DNA of 50,518 bases from assembly GCA_032718475.1 (NCBI GenBank), contig JAUCBJ010002204.1, positions 1 through 50,518 of the forward strand, read 5' to 3'. Below are positions 1 through 9,679 of this stretch, in pieces. Positions within the stretch are counted from its first letter, which is position 1; each line of letters begins with the position of its first letter. Made by a program: the position numbers and the translations under genes. This DNA comes from Nemertoderma westbladi. Taxonomy: Eukaryota > Xenacoelomorpha > Nemertodermatida > Nemertodermatidae. A model generated the notes under the pieces. That model was not told where the DNA came from. It made no database searches and worked only from the letters and a program-made list of their open reading frames with translations.

Positions 1-601
1 TGCCATCAAATCTAAACACCAAAATGAAATTTGTTCAGGGGCTGCGCGCAGGGTTTTTGGGCACGCGGTCTAAAAATTCAACAGGTTTTTAAAAGTGGGT
101 TGGGGTTTATTTGAACCAAGATTCATGAACTCCATTGGGAAATCCCAAAATGGGTAGGAGATAGATAACCAATGGGAAAAGAAAAGGAGATATCAGTTAC
201 ATGAAAATAGCCGGAAAATTTGATATGTATTGTTCTTAAACTTAAAATGCATTTATCTTTGAATTGTATTTTTCACATTTAAAATACTACTACTCAGCCA
301 TTTCTTAACCAATTGTCGAAATTTTTTTTTGTTTCATTTGTTTTCGGCTTTTAATCAAAAATTATAATTTTGAATTGTGCCATATTCATTTCTTGAAATT
401 TGTTAATATGCTGTATAATAAATAATAATTAATATTAGTTAATAATATAAAAAAAAAAATAAAGATCCAAAAAAATGTAACTGATAAGTTTTCTGGAGCC
501 GATGATGCTGATTCAGAAAAACCAAATTTTGCAAATTTTCTCCCAAAATTGGGAGAAAAAAATTGTAGTGTTTTTAGTGAAATTAATAATTTCGCTGGTG
601 G

Positions 602-614
602 CCGCTAGAGGGCG
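602..614 (+). promoter_or_regulatory. CTCF-like motif in repeat unit U
   Basis: The 13-mer CCGCTAGAGGGCG differs at one position from the bilaterian CTCF core (CCASYAGRKGGCR). Identical motifs sit at 28398-28410 (minus) in copy C and 35429-35441 (plus) in copy D. Binding is inferred from the sequence only. Confidence 0.3.
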
Positions 615-755
615 AGGCAAATTTAAACATTTTTTATTTGAACCCAATCTTTGGCTATATGTTGATCACCCTAAAGGTATAAAATATACAAAACTACCCG
701 CGAACACAAATTATAGCCATCTGGAAAAAGCTCCATAAGGGGGTATACCGTCACA

Positions 756-777
756 CCCCCCCCCCCCCCCCCCCCCC
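756..777 (+). repeat. 22-base poly(C) run
   Basis: Uninterrupted C run following a GTCACA context. Copy C has the equivalent run at 28238-28256 (19 G on the plus strand). In copy D the same place reads CCC followed by 23 G. Confidence 0.9.
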
Positions 778-956
778 ACCTTAGCCTTCAACTCACTCTC
801 CCGACCACGTATGTTCAGCATACTGGCAGCATATGGTATTCCTGAGGAAATTACTGCAGCTATCAGTTCACTGTAAAATGGTTCCACCTCATTTGTGTTT
901 ACTGCTGATGGTGACTCAGATCCATTCGAAGTGTTATAGGGAATCCTGGTATACAG

Positions 957-1043
957 ACGTTTCGGCCTAGGACGTTTCGGTCCAGGACATTTCGGCCCGG
1001 AGATTTCGGCCCGGACGATTCGGCCCGGACGTTTCGGCCCATG
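957..1043 (+). repeat. 14-15-bp minisatellite, unit GACGTTTCGGCCC
   Basis: About six degenerate head-to-tail units related to GACGTTTCGGCCC. The array ends at GGCCCATGAC, just outside the left TIR of the adjoining element. Copies C (27976-28063) and D (35788-35880) carry the same array. A related array occurs in reverse orientation at 23724-23812. Confidence 0.8.
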
Positions 1044-1047
1044 ACTG

Positions 1048-1760
1048 TCTATAACGGGCTATAACGATCTATAACGGGCTATAAATTCCGATAAACAAGC
1101 TATAACCACCTATAACGATCTATAATATGAAAATTTACATTAAAAAAACGCCCATAGGGTGTGTTTAACTTTTGGATTAGCACTGCGGTGTGAAAAATAC
1201 CGCAGGTTAAAAATTAGGGTAGGCCTATGCCTAATTGATAGGCCTACTGCAGTTAGTACTGGTTCGTTTTTTTATTGGCCTATATTGCTCGCTTATTCTA
1301 TATCGACTACAACACAATGCCTATATCAGCATATCGACGTACTGCACTACGAGTTTGGAGTTGGGAGAAACCCGGATCGGAGGAGAACGACAAGCAAACC
1401 AGTTATCAGCCTTACGTTGATGCGCGAATAAACCATGGGACGGGGACTAGACTATGAATTACAGTACTACTATCCCAAAGAATACTACAGCACTGGGGAG
1501 AGGGGGGGGGGGGGGGTACCTGACTAATGAATATATATGCTGACTAATGAAGTAATGACTGATTTCATGATACCAAAAAGATGAAAAGCAGTATGGACGA
1601 AAAAAACCAAATTGCTAATTTACCGACTAGGAAAATAAATCCATGCTAAAATATGTTTTTTTTATTGTAAATTTTCATATTATAGCTCGTTATAGGTGGT
1701 TATAGCTTGTTTATAGAAAATTATAGCCCGTTATAGATCATTATAGCCCGTTATAGATCG
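1048..1760. mobile_element. Non-autonomous TIR element (MITE-like) in copy A
   Basis: The two ends are inverted repeats of about 95 bp. Each is built of short CTATAACGGG/GATCTATAAC words, then AAACAAGCTATAACCACC, and ends in ATGAAAATTTACA followed by poly(A). There is no transposase; the short open frames inside (for example 1159-1431) are not convincing. The copy at 27045-27976 is about 210 bp longer in its middle, so copy A carries an internal deletion. A 15-base G run lies at 1502-1516. I could not fix the target-site duplication. Confidence 0.65.
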
Positions 1761-2531
1761 TTCTACCTTTTAGTACGTACCACCACAGATACCGTTACCG
1801 GTTTGTAATGCTGGTTCTGTAGTCTGACAGCCTGGGCTACATGGTGTACGGTGTAGGCCATGGTACGGTAGGCTGTCAGGCAGGGTCAGTACAGCAGTAC
1901 AATTCGTACTAACAGTTGACAGATAAAATATTCAGGTAAACCTAAAGATATACAGTACAGTAGTTAAAATGACGAGGCGGGAAAAGTTAATATAGAGCAC
2001 GATATACCATACAGTAGTAGAACTAAATAAAAGGACATGGCATATAAAATAAGTAGAACAAATAGGGCATGGTTAAAAGTAAATAAAGGCACGGCGTATT
2101 GGAATAAATTAATTTAAACTTGTGCAAAATCTTAAACTACAGTAGTTACGATAGGTTATTTTAAACATAAAATAAATTAAATTACCGGCACGCCACATTT
2201 TATTAGTTGACAATGAAAAATTAAAAAATTAAAAAAATTTTATTAATAACTTAACCATCTCCAAAGTAAACACAAGAGTACAGTAGATCAGATAGAGTGC
2301 GCACAAGGGATGGTTGTAACTCTTAACAATATAATATAGTTACACAGATAGATCATGGTAAAGAATAATAACTAAAGGGCACAAAATATTTCAAAGTTGA
2401 AAAATAAAAAATTGAAAAGTGAAAACAACGTCTCAAAACTACAGTAGATCCGATTGGGCATGGCAAGAAATAAATCAATAAATATACAAGTGGCCCGCCA
2501 TACTGAATTGCTCTCAATAAGAAATATAATC
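1761..2531. other. AT-rich stretch without a gene
   Basis: No convincing ORF. It lies downstream of the Penelope remnant in that remnant's orientation and is probably its 3' flank. A hairpin with a perfect 10-bp stem joins 1824-1833 (CTGACAGCCT) to 1870-1879. The same sequence occurs inverted at about 26280-27040. Confidence 0.5.
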
Positions 2532-3112
2532 CTACGCGACGCCAGGTATGAGTTTGTTCAGGGGTGGGCGAAATTTACGAATGTAGACCGCCTCCCCATG
2601 TATTCTATCAACGTCTGAGTGGTATTGACGAAAAGCTGTTACACGCAGGTCACCCAACCCGCACTGCAGGAAGTGCTCTGCCAAAAGGATCTCTACGTTA
2701 CGCTGGGACTCGGGGTTGAGTTCCCGTCTGAAATTCCTGATCATCGATCTATGGCCATTCATCCTAAGGTGTAAGGGCTGCTCTGTCTGGCCAATATAGA
2801 AAAGGTTCTGATGGTTGCTACAAGTGATGAAATATAGGATGTTAGCAGATAGACACGAGAAGGATCCTCTAATCACCTCACCCCACGGGGTAGTTCTCAC
2901 ATCACACAAAATTGAACATGTGAGACACCTAGTTGACTCACAGCTTACATTACCTCTCCACGATGGAACTTCCCTCTTACGGACCAAGAGGTTCCCCAGG
3001 TTCGGGGTAGACTTATTTGCTACGATGCAATCAATTGACATCTCACTTAGTACGGGCTTGTGGTGCCGCAGGACTGGTGTAACAATAGAGTCAAAATACA
3101 GTACCGGGTTAA
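2532..3112 (-). pseudogene. Penelope-like element, 3' fragment with GIY-YIG endonuclease
   Basis: The open frame from 3041 encodes 169 aa and stays open upstream to about 3112. The N-terminal part has the STPNLGNLLVRKRE segment that leads into the endonuclease linker in Penelope-like elements. A Cys-containing linker (CLTCSILC) follows, then ILYFITC and the GIY-YIG core NLFYIGQTEQPLHLRMNGHRS, which includes the conserved Arg, Asn and His. In the family this nuclease nicks the target for reverse transcription. The RT domain is missing, so this is a 5'-truncated or rearranged remnant. The copy at 25764-26273 encodes the same 169 residues, which points to a recent duplication. Confidence 0.75.
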
Positions 3113-3365
3113 TGATAGGTAAACACGGTTATTTAGTGTATTTCTGTAATTTTCTTACGTATTCAGCTATTCCATGTAGGCCTACTCCATTTGATTATTT
3201 AGTCTGTAATGTGATTTCATATTGTTAATTATTTACTTGAGAATGGGCCTAGGAGCTCGAAATCGATCGTAACAAACTCTTTATTTTATAAGTTTATAGG
3301 GAATTTAGATCATAACCAAACTTGGTACACATGTGCTGCATGAACCCTTTCATGTTTTGTGTAGG
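3113..3365. other. Flank between Penelope remnant and BEL insertion
   Basis: No gene. It ends in a conserved segment reading CTTGGTACACATGTGCTGCA, then TTTCATGTTTTGTGTAGGGG. That segment also borders copy C (around 25463 and 29314) and copy D (around 34545), so it marks a repeat boundary. The LTR element inserted here. Confidence 0.6.
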
Positions 3366-3370
3366 GGCAT
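3366..3370. repeat. Target-site duplication GGCAT (left)
   Basis: GGCAT directly precedes the TG of the left LTR and recurs at 21977-21981 directly after the CA of the right LTR. Related sites without the insertion (34585-34600 and, inverted, about 29265) read GTAGGGGCATCTCATTATG with a single GGCAT. Five bp is the usual duplication for BEL/Pao integrases. Confidence 0.95.
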
Positions 3371-4542
3371 TGTTCGCGCTTTTGAAGACCTTTAGCAGTT
3401 TAACCTGCCAAAATTTATATGTCTTTTAGTTAATTAACAGACCTTTAGCATACGACAATATTTTATGCTAATAAACAAAACATTAGCCGAAGCCAGCCCA
3501 TGCGCGACCATTCACCCGTTGGATATACCCGGGAGGCTGAATTCGGATGCTTAGATTTTATTATTGCAGTGTAAGATTGCAGTGTAAGCCTACTGTATTA
3601 TTCGATTGATCGCTAATATATAATTTCTGACAGATATTATTCACTTTCGGGAAATATTAACAGTTCCTTTAGGACGTGGCGCTCTATCTATTTAAACAGA
3701 TCTAGGACTTATACTAAACGCAACGATAAGGCTTATGATTAAAGTATAAGGCGCATTCTTTAGGAAATGCTTTGTTACCAGTCACAATCATGCACACTAT
3801 TCTGCCGACCGTCAGTAAATTTGATCACACATAAAGAGAACAGCAATTGACTCATGTAGTGTCTACTAAATAACATTAGATTCAATATACACCACATTGA
3901 TATAAATCGCAATTGTTATATGTAGCCTGTCTCTCTAACCTGTAGTGTATCAAGAAAATTGGGAAATTTGGGTGATTTATCAATATTCTCCAAAGGACAA
4001 TATTTCATCAACAAAATCGATACAATTAATAACTGACTGTAAATAGCAGTACAAACAATATGATTAGTAAGTAAAGTCCGCCGTAAGTTAAGACAAGGTA
4101 ACAGTTATACTTTCTATAATCTAAGCAGTCTGAAACATGAGTTCTTCCAAAAGCCGATGTTCTGGCAAAAAATGGGAACACAACAACAGAATCATGTGAC
4201 ATGACTCTATGCAAGGATACCAGCTACCCTTATTCCACAAAGCTCCCACCCAACACAGAGAATGAGCATAAAGATAGGAAAATTCAGTTCAGTAGACTTG
4301 TGATAGGTCGAAATCAAAACTAACTCAAATCCTATTGGCAGATACAGAGGCAGGGCTATGAGGCAACCTTCCTAAGCTGGTTGGCCGATCAAACGGAGCC
4401 CAGATCCCTTCGTACAGCAAATCAGCCAATCAGCCGGTAGCTTGCACGATTCGAGCTAGCAATCCCCTTTAGAGTATTCCAGCGCTTGGGGGGAACTTGT
4501 TAGCAAGGCAAACGAATCAGTTATCCCACAAAAGCTTTTACA
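3371..4542 (-). repeat. 3' LTR of the BEL/Pao element
   Basis: 1,172 bp, TG...CA ended. In element orientation it begins TGTAAAAGC and ends GCGAACA. It matches 20805-21976 with two visible substitutions, near 4074 and 4207. A possible poly(A) signal AATAAA (minus strand) lies at 3557-3562. A TATA-like TTTAAATAG lies at 3688-3696 and ATTGG (inverse CCAAT) boxes lie near 4425. These regulatory calls are tentative. Confidence 0.95.
3557..3562 (-). promoter_or_regulatory. Putative poly(A) signal in the 3' LTR
   Basis: AATAAA on the minus strand, roughly 985 bp into the 1,172-bp LTR, placed to end the genomic transcript within the 3' LTR. The equivalent site in the 5' LTR is 20991-20996. Confidence 0.4.
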
Positions 4543-4550
4543 CCGCTCCC
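4543..4550 (-). promoter_or_regulatory. Short polypurine tract at the 3' LTR
   Basis: GGGAGCGG (minus strand) directly abuts the TG of the 3' LTR, which is where plus-strand synthesis is primed in LTR retroelements. It is short. Only 78 nt separate the stop codon of the last ORF from the LTR. Confidence 0.55.
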
Positions 4551-4620
4551 AGAAAATGGGATTTAAGTCTATAAAATATACAAAATCACAGTTTCTAAAA
4601 TATAAAAATACTCTAAACAG

Positions 4621-7600
4621 TTAGTCTTTCTTGCGCGGACGGCGTTTACGCAGTTTTTTAAAGCTAGCAAGAGTCTTTTTCTCTTTGGGGCGAGCCACTT
4701 TGCAAGGAGGGCTATAACTCCTGGGTGAAGGGTGCAATATGATTGCATCAGAAGGTATGGGATTACGATCGGTATATCCGCCGGTCGAAGTGCCGGGTTG
4801 GTTGACTTCAACTTCGGTGGGGAGGGGTCTAATGACCTTTAGAGCGCGTTTTAAGACGGCCGCTCTTACGGGTCCTTTAAGAGTCGTCTGAACGAGAGCC
4901 GTGGGTGGACCATAGGCAGTCAGAAACTTCCTTGGTTTAATGGTTCTTTCCAACTCGCGTTCGCGGGCTTGGTACTCGTAAGGCCGTCGATATACTTCCT
5001 GTAACTCGGGGTGTGAGTTGACAAATAAGTCTCCATAGTCAGGGTCTTGATGGATAAAGTTTATTAAGTTGTAAGAATGGATGTCACTAGGATTAATGCT
5101 CCTGAGAAATTTGCGTACATATTTGGTTGAAATACATTCTCCGACGCGCTTCAGTAGTTCGTAACTTGATATGCGTGATTTCTGCTCGACGGAGGCAAAT
5201 AAATAAGGATGGAACGCATAAACTCCTTCGTAAGCGCGTCCAGGGTAATAGCGATGGCGTGAATCACAATGCAAATCAGCGTTCGCTTCCCAAGCTCTGA
5301 TATAACGTAGTACAATCATTTCATCTACGCTCTCTAAATCATGATTAAAGGGACAATCAAAGCTGGCGTGTCCTTTTAATTGACAATGGTGGCATTGAGT
5401 CATAAATTGGGGGCAGACAGCAAAAATGTGCAAATTATTAAGCCGGCAATATGCACAATAGATTTCCATCGACGGTTGCTCGTGGAAATAGGAACAGAGA
5501 TCGTTTGTGTCCATAGACGTAATATGGTCTCTCGATGCGCACAGCCGACAACGTTGTCGAGAAACATAATTGGCATGGCGATAATCATACGCAGTGAGAC
5601 ACTGTGGACCTTGATACCATTCCAAAATGTAGTCGCTGTCGCTACTCGGAGGCGTGGGAGGCTGAATCTCTTCGGATTCTAAGCATATTGGTTCGTCTTC
5701 TCCTTGTATAGTTGAGGTAGGCATGGCTGTCTCTTCAAGTGGACCTACCGTCTGAATTTCCACGACAGAATAACCTGTGGGGATTCGAGGTCTTTGGATA
5801 ACAGAGGAGTGCAGGTTTATTACACAAATGTCTTTGAAAATAGCAAATCCAGCGCTATCTAACTTCTCCGCAGCTGAGTCTCTTAAGCTGAGCTTGGTCA
5901 AAGCGCGGTCTTTGAATTGGCTATCCACATTGCGAAACGGGGTTAAAAATCGCCGGAAACATTCAAAGCGGATGAATTTATTATGTTCATCTAGCTTAGC
6001 GAGTTTGGTCCCAAGTATTAATGGATGGGCGCGTATAGTACGACTGCACACATCGGCTAGCCAACCGGAAAGTGCGGTGTTTTCAAAGATCGTGTAGATA
6101 GCTAAGGAGGGGCGGAGTGGAACACTCATGAAGCTATACACGGCGCCAGGTGCGGTCAACGGTCCGTCAAAGTATAATCGAGAATAATGGTCTCCGTATA
6201 CTTGTTGATAGTTGATGGGATTTCCGACCTTGAAATTCCATCCGTATTCCTGAAAAGCAAGATGTCCGATGGAAGTTCGTTGCACCTTTGTAATGTTGCT
6301 AGACGCATTAGCATACATGGTGCGAAAGAAACCTCGGCCTTCGGCCCAAGGAGCTATCAGCTGAGTATCCACGAAAGGATAGGGGATATTTTCCATATTC
6401 GGAAAGTCGTTTTGGAGATCTCCATAAACAGCTGAGCCGATTTTAATGATTCTTTCGTTGAACAACATCTCGAGAACGGGCTGGGGTAACATCGATCCAT
6501 CGATACCCATGGCCGGTTTGCGTTCGGTGTCAATGACGTAACGCTGAGCGAGCTCGAATTGTCCATGTCGGAGATTCTTTTGCGTTTCGGTGAGAGTTTC
6601 AAAGGAATAATCGATCACGTCGGAACACGCTCGCGTAAACACGTGGGTGGAACCAGCTAATCCGCGTATGTGTATCATGCGCGTAGTTCCTAATTCTCCG
6701 ATCGGAACACTACCTTCGTTATCGTAAGTAACATCTCCATACATCTCAATGACATTAAGAGTTTCATTCCACTCTTTGGTGGCGTTCTCGAGGGTCATCC
6801 CTACTGGATGCCACAATGTGGCGCATTGATTAGCGTCAGGGAGATCACTATACTTCATGTATCGAGTGGTATACGTCTCCACATTTCCATATCTTTGTAT
6901 TTTCTCCTCCTCGAATAATACGTCTAGATTCCAATGGACTAATCGAGTTTTAATAAATCCATCAAGATTATAAGGAGGTTCTGTATCCTTCTCTATTCGA
7001 GAAACGTTATATGGTTTTCGGAATGAGTTTACCTTTACTAACTGATCCAGATGTTTTTGCAATTGTTCGAGTTCGACAATGTCTAGAGGATTTATTAGTG
7101 GTAGAAACTTTAAATTATGCGTCGGGTCTTCTGGTTTTACCATATAATATTGAGTCAGATTAACGTAATAAGGGTGGTCTTTAATTCCATAAAAAGAGTT
7201 CTGTAAAGGTCTAGCGCGTATGTTGACATCGTGTACCATACGACGGACAAGATCCGCTCGATTGTCCGGAGGTTCAACGAGTATACCGTCAACGCGAGCG
7301 GCCTCGATTGGCGGACGCTGTAACATAGGAGCGTCAGCAATAAGATTTTGCGATCTTATGCTAATATCAACCGGTTGGGGTTGTATCTTTGCGAAGAGTT
7401 TGTCTCCGAAATGCGGAACCATCGAGGGATGACGGACGGTTTTAGAGTAGAGATCGGTTATGAGTATCTGAGCTTCGGGTTGGGCTAAAGCGGCTTCTTC
7501 TCTCTCATCCATTTCCGTATGTTTCTCCTCGAGTTGATTTTCCTCCGCTTGTTTCTGTAAGCGTTCTTCTAGAAACTCCTGTAGAGAATACGTACGTCCA

Positions 7601-8043
7601 AGCTCGATGTCCTCCTCGAGGTTTTGGATTTCTCTATCAAACTGCGGCAAGGCTAACTCTTTCACCGATTGGACTTGCTGCTGTAATTTACATTTCTCTA
7701 GACAATCCTGTGTTCCCTTTCCGATTTTCTGTCGGATGGCATCTAAAGCATTTCTTATAACGCTCTCCTCGACTTCCGTGGCAGGTTGTATCGGGGTTAA
7801 TCCTGGCCGATTGTAAGGATTAAATGGCGATGTTAGATGCCCGCGTCCCAATCCGGCTAAATAGGATGGTCGAATATCTAACGAACCCACTGCTGGAGCA
7901 CCACCGATTAACTGCTCGGGTAACACCAAATCTTTGAACAGTGAATATAGCTCGGGAGGATCAGTGATACTGTTAGGATCAAGAGTTTGAGGTCTCACTG
8001 AGGAATGAGGAGGCCTGACCGAGTATTCCGGAACTCTGATCAT
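4621..8043 (-). CDS. Post-pol accessory protein with CCHC zinc knuckle, 1140 aa, unknown function
   Basis: I do not recognise the family. Residues about 140-200 are Glu/Lys/Gln-rich and probably coiled coil. A long central region (about 250-760) has mixed globular composition with no signal peptide or membrane segment, which argues against an envelope. A Cys/His cluster runs from residue 832 to about 900: CRLC at 832, CAYC with a His and a Cys at 863-877, and a canonical CX2CX4HX4C knuckle (CHHCQLKGHASFDC) at 884-897. The C-terminus has a Ser/Pro stretch and ends in a Lys/Arg-rich tail. A knuckle plus basic tail suggests nucleic-acid binding, as in a nucleocapsid; this is inference. The ATG follows the UGA of the 271-aa ORF by 15 nt in the same frame, so the protein may be made by reinitiation or by readthrough. 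The frame is intact over 1140 codons, which implies constraint until recently. Confidence 0.85.
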   Translation of the reverse strand: MIRVPEYSVRPPHSSVRPQTLDPNSITDPPELYSLFKDLVLPEQLIGGAPAVGSLDIRPSYLAGLGRGHLTSPFNPYNRPGLTPIQPATEVEESVIRNALDAIRQKIGKGTQDCLEKCKLQQQVQSVKELALPQFDREIQNLEEDIELGRTYSLQEFLEERLQKQAEENQLEEKHTEMDEREEAALAQPEAQILITDLYSKTVRHPSMVPHFGDKLFAKIQPQPVDISIRSQNLIADAPMLQRPPIEAARVDGILVEPPDNRADLVRRMVHDVNIRARPLQNSFYGIKDHPYYVNLTQYYMVKPEDPTHNLKFLPLINPLDIVELEQLQKHLDQLVKVNSFRKPYNVSRIEKDTEPPYNLDGFIKTRLVHWNLDVLFEEEKIQRYGNVETYTTRYMKYSDLPDANQCATLWHPVGMTLENATKEWNETLNVIEMYGDVTYDNEGSVPIGELGTTRMIHIRGLAGSTHVFTRACSDVIDYSFETLTETQKNLRHGQFELAQRYVIDTERKPAMGIDGSMLPQPVLEMLFNERIIKIGSAVYGDLQNDFPNMENIPYPFVDTQLIAPWAEGRGFFRTMYANASSNITKVQRTSIGHLAFQEYGWNFKVGNPINYQQVYGDHYSRLYFDGPLTAPGAVYSFMSVPLRPSLAIYTIFENTALSGWLADVCSRTIRAHPLILGTKLAKLDEHNKFIRFECFRRFLTPFRNVDSQFKDRALTKLSLRDSAAEKLDSAGFAIFKDICVINLHSSVIQRPRIPTGYSVVEIQTVGPLEETAMPTSTIQGEDEPICLESEEIQPPTPPSSDSDYILEWYQGPQCLTAYDYRHANYVSRQRCRLCASRDHITSMDTNDLCSYFHEQPSMEIYCAYCRLNNLHIFAVCPQFMTQCHHCQLKGHASFDCPFNHDLESVDEMIVLRYIRAWEANADLHCDSRHRYYPGRAYEGVYAFHPYLFASVEQKSRISSYELLKRVGECISTKYVRKFLRSINPSDIHSYNLINFIHQDPDYGDLFVNSHPELQEVYRRPYEYQARERELERTIKPRKFLTAYGPPTALVQTTLKGPVRAAVLKRALKVIRPLPTEVEVNQPGTSTGGYTDRNPIPSDAIILHPSPRSYSPPCKVARPKEKKTLASFKKLRKRRPRKKD

Positions 8044-8058
8044 GGGTTTATTTAGCGA

Positions 8059-8874
8059 TCATTTGAGACGGGCGATCGTAGGTGATACGTCGAACAGGTT
8101 TCGCTCGAAACTCCCGTAAGTATAACGCGTAAAACTGTGTTTAGCACAACGTCTCCGCGGATGTTTATGTCTTTCCGTTTGCTGGTTAGGTCTAGGGCAT
8201 GCGTCACAATAATACCAAAGACGTACGTCCTGTAGAGGAAACGCGGGTGATCGTTCTCCAGTTTTGCAATACTCTTCCATTTGTTCAAAGCTGTCCGGGA
8301 CAACAGGCAGTGGACGATCTGCGGTAAGATACATCATGGTGAAATAAAGTCGTTTGAGTTCTACCATGGGATCATGATGTATACCTTGAGGATATCTAGT
8401 CTCTAGGTTCTGTTGACTGGCAATATTGAGATAGGTTTCTCTCAAAAATTCCAAGTAGTCGTTGAAGTTGATGCGCTTATCGGGTTCTTCAACGTTCTCT
8501 CTGTCGAGTAGGTTGCGAATAGAGTTCTCGTGTTCTATTCTCGGTTTATCATTACGATTCCGCTGGGCATGATATTTAAATAAAACCATTTCCCTTTCGG
8601 TGTCTACATCGTCCGTATCATGTAAATCGGTAGGATGGCCAGTAGTTAAGAAGTCCATATACGTACCATTACGATTCGTATAGCGAGCGGTGAATTTTCT
8701 ATAGTCCAATTCACGCGTAAGTTGTTCCTGGGACATAGGCGGTTCGATATAACGACCATCGTCCTCCGTAATAGTCGGATCGGCTTCACCGCGTATCAAG
8801 CTATCCACAAACGCTTGTAAAGGTAAGGTATATCTCTCTCTAATACCAAGGTCATCTTCTATTAATTCCGTCAT
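8059..8874 (-). CDS. Post-pol accessory ORF, 271 aa, unknown function
   Basis: An acidic protein that I do not recognise. Its start is well defined: an in-frame TAA lies 18 nt upstream of the ATG. The N-terminal 60 residues are rich in Asp/Glu. The C-terminal quarter has a possible zinc site: WYYCDACP followed about 20 residues later by a His/Arg-rich segment and RCAKH. No signal peptide or membrane segment is visible. It ends in UGA at 8059-8061. The same frame then continues for five codons into the ATG of the 1140-aa ORF, so the two may be one cistron of about 1,417 codons split by one stop, or a coupled pair. A hairpin at 8955-9059 lies 80-185 nt upstream. Confidence 0.75.
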   Translation of the reverse strand: MTELIEDDLGIRERYTLPLQAFVDSLIRGEADPTITEDDGRYIEPPMSQEQLTRELDYRKFTARYTNRNGTYMDFLTTGHPTDLHDTDDVDTEREMVLFKYHAQRNRNDKPRIEHENSIRNLLDRENVEEPDKRINFNDYLEFLRETYLNIASQQNLETRYPQGIHHDPMVELKRLYFTMMYLTADRPLPVVPDSFEQMEEYCKTGERSPAFPLQDVRLWYYCDACPRPNQQTERHKHPRRRCAKHSFTRYTYGSFERNLFDVSPTIARLK

Positions 8875-8954
8875 ATCTGCTATCTGAGTTTATTAATATT
8901 AGTATGAGTCAATATTTAGGCAAGCGGGCGTCGCTGCCTACTAGTCTTTGCCCC

Positions 8955-9059
8955 CGGACAGTGGGTTTCTCAGCGCCGATGTACCGTTGTCGCGGTGTTT
9001 ACGCCAACATGTAGCAACAGCACGACAACGATAATCGGCACAAGTCCCACCACTGTCCG
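8955..9059 (-). other. Multi-helix hairpin upstream of the accessory ORFs
   Basis: Three nested perfect helices share one axis. CGGACAGTGG (8955-8964) pairs with 9050-9059 (10 bp), GCCGAT (8975-8980) with 9034-9039 (6 bp), and CGTTGTCG (8985-8992) with 9023-9030 (8 bp). Small internal loops separate them. It would form in RNA of either strand. Its place in the leader of the accessory ORFs suggests a cis-acting RNA element, but a role is not shown. Confidence 0.65.
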
Positions 9060-9679
9060 TCCCAAAGGCTTGAATCCACTTGAGGTTATCTCGGTAGAGT
9101 TAGGGCTACTTTACAATTGCGATTAGCTACTGTAAACACACTTTAGTAGTAACATTCACCTATAAACGCACAAATTCCATACAATCATTACTTACTGCAC
9201 ACATGCAGGCCATTTGTCCGTTAGTCAGTATCTTCCAGAATGTCACGTTATTACTATGTATCCTTGGATACTAATAGTGCGCTATGTATCCTCTTATGCT
9301 ACGCAATGGGGCAAGCCTTTTATTGTTCTTTTAACTTGCTTCTAATTCTAGCGTGGTGTTGCTATGGTGACATTATGGAAAACTAGCGGTAGAATTAGGG
9401 TAATTCTCATGCATACAGATCTGGGATGCTATTTAATAGTAATTCTTTAATTGCCAATATCCTCTTTATGCATGATTTTATTAATTTTATCGGCTATTGA
9501 CTATATGTTGGAGATTCTCGCACTCTGACACATTCAATGGGATAAATCTCCACTCCCGTGATCTATTAATTAATGGAATTTTGGGAATGTTAAAAATTGC
9601 ATAAAATGACAATTTATTAAATTCATTTAAAATATGAATTTCAATTTATTCCCGTGAATTTTATTATTTGGTGGTAAAT

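Larger units (their letters stand above)
1..1048 (+). repeat. Interspersed repeat unit U, copy A (left part)
   Basis: This stretch recurs in direct orientation from 22216 (copy B) and 34829 (copy D) and inverted up to about 28990 (copy C). The window begins inside the unit, because copies B and D show roughly 240 more bases upstream. It holds AT-rich DNA, a 78-codon open frame at 502-738 that is also open in copies C and D, a CTCF-like motif, a 22-base C run and a 14-15-bp minisatellite. The 78-codon frame resembles no family I know and I do not call it a gene. Confidence 0.8.

Noticed and set aside
502-738. 78-aa frame repeated in copies A, C and D
   Set aside because: Open in three copies but the copies are near identical, so openness is not evidence of selection; no domain is visible.
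957-1043. GGCCGAAACGTC repeats as hammerhead ribozymes
   Set aside because: They contain GAAA and GTC but no CTGATGA core anywhere in the array.
1159-1431. 90-aa frame in the TIR element (129 aa in copy C)
   Set aside because: No transposase motif and the two copies differ by a deletion that changes the C-terminus.
4621-8874. Accessory ORFs as an envelope gene
   Set aside because: Position fits, but there is no signal peptide, membrane segment or fusion-like hydrophobic stretch; the Cys pattern is of zinc-binding type.
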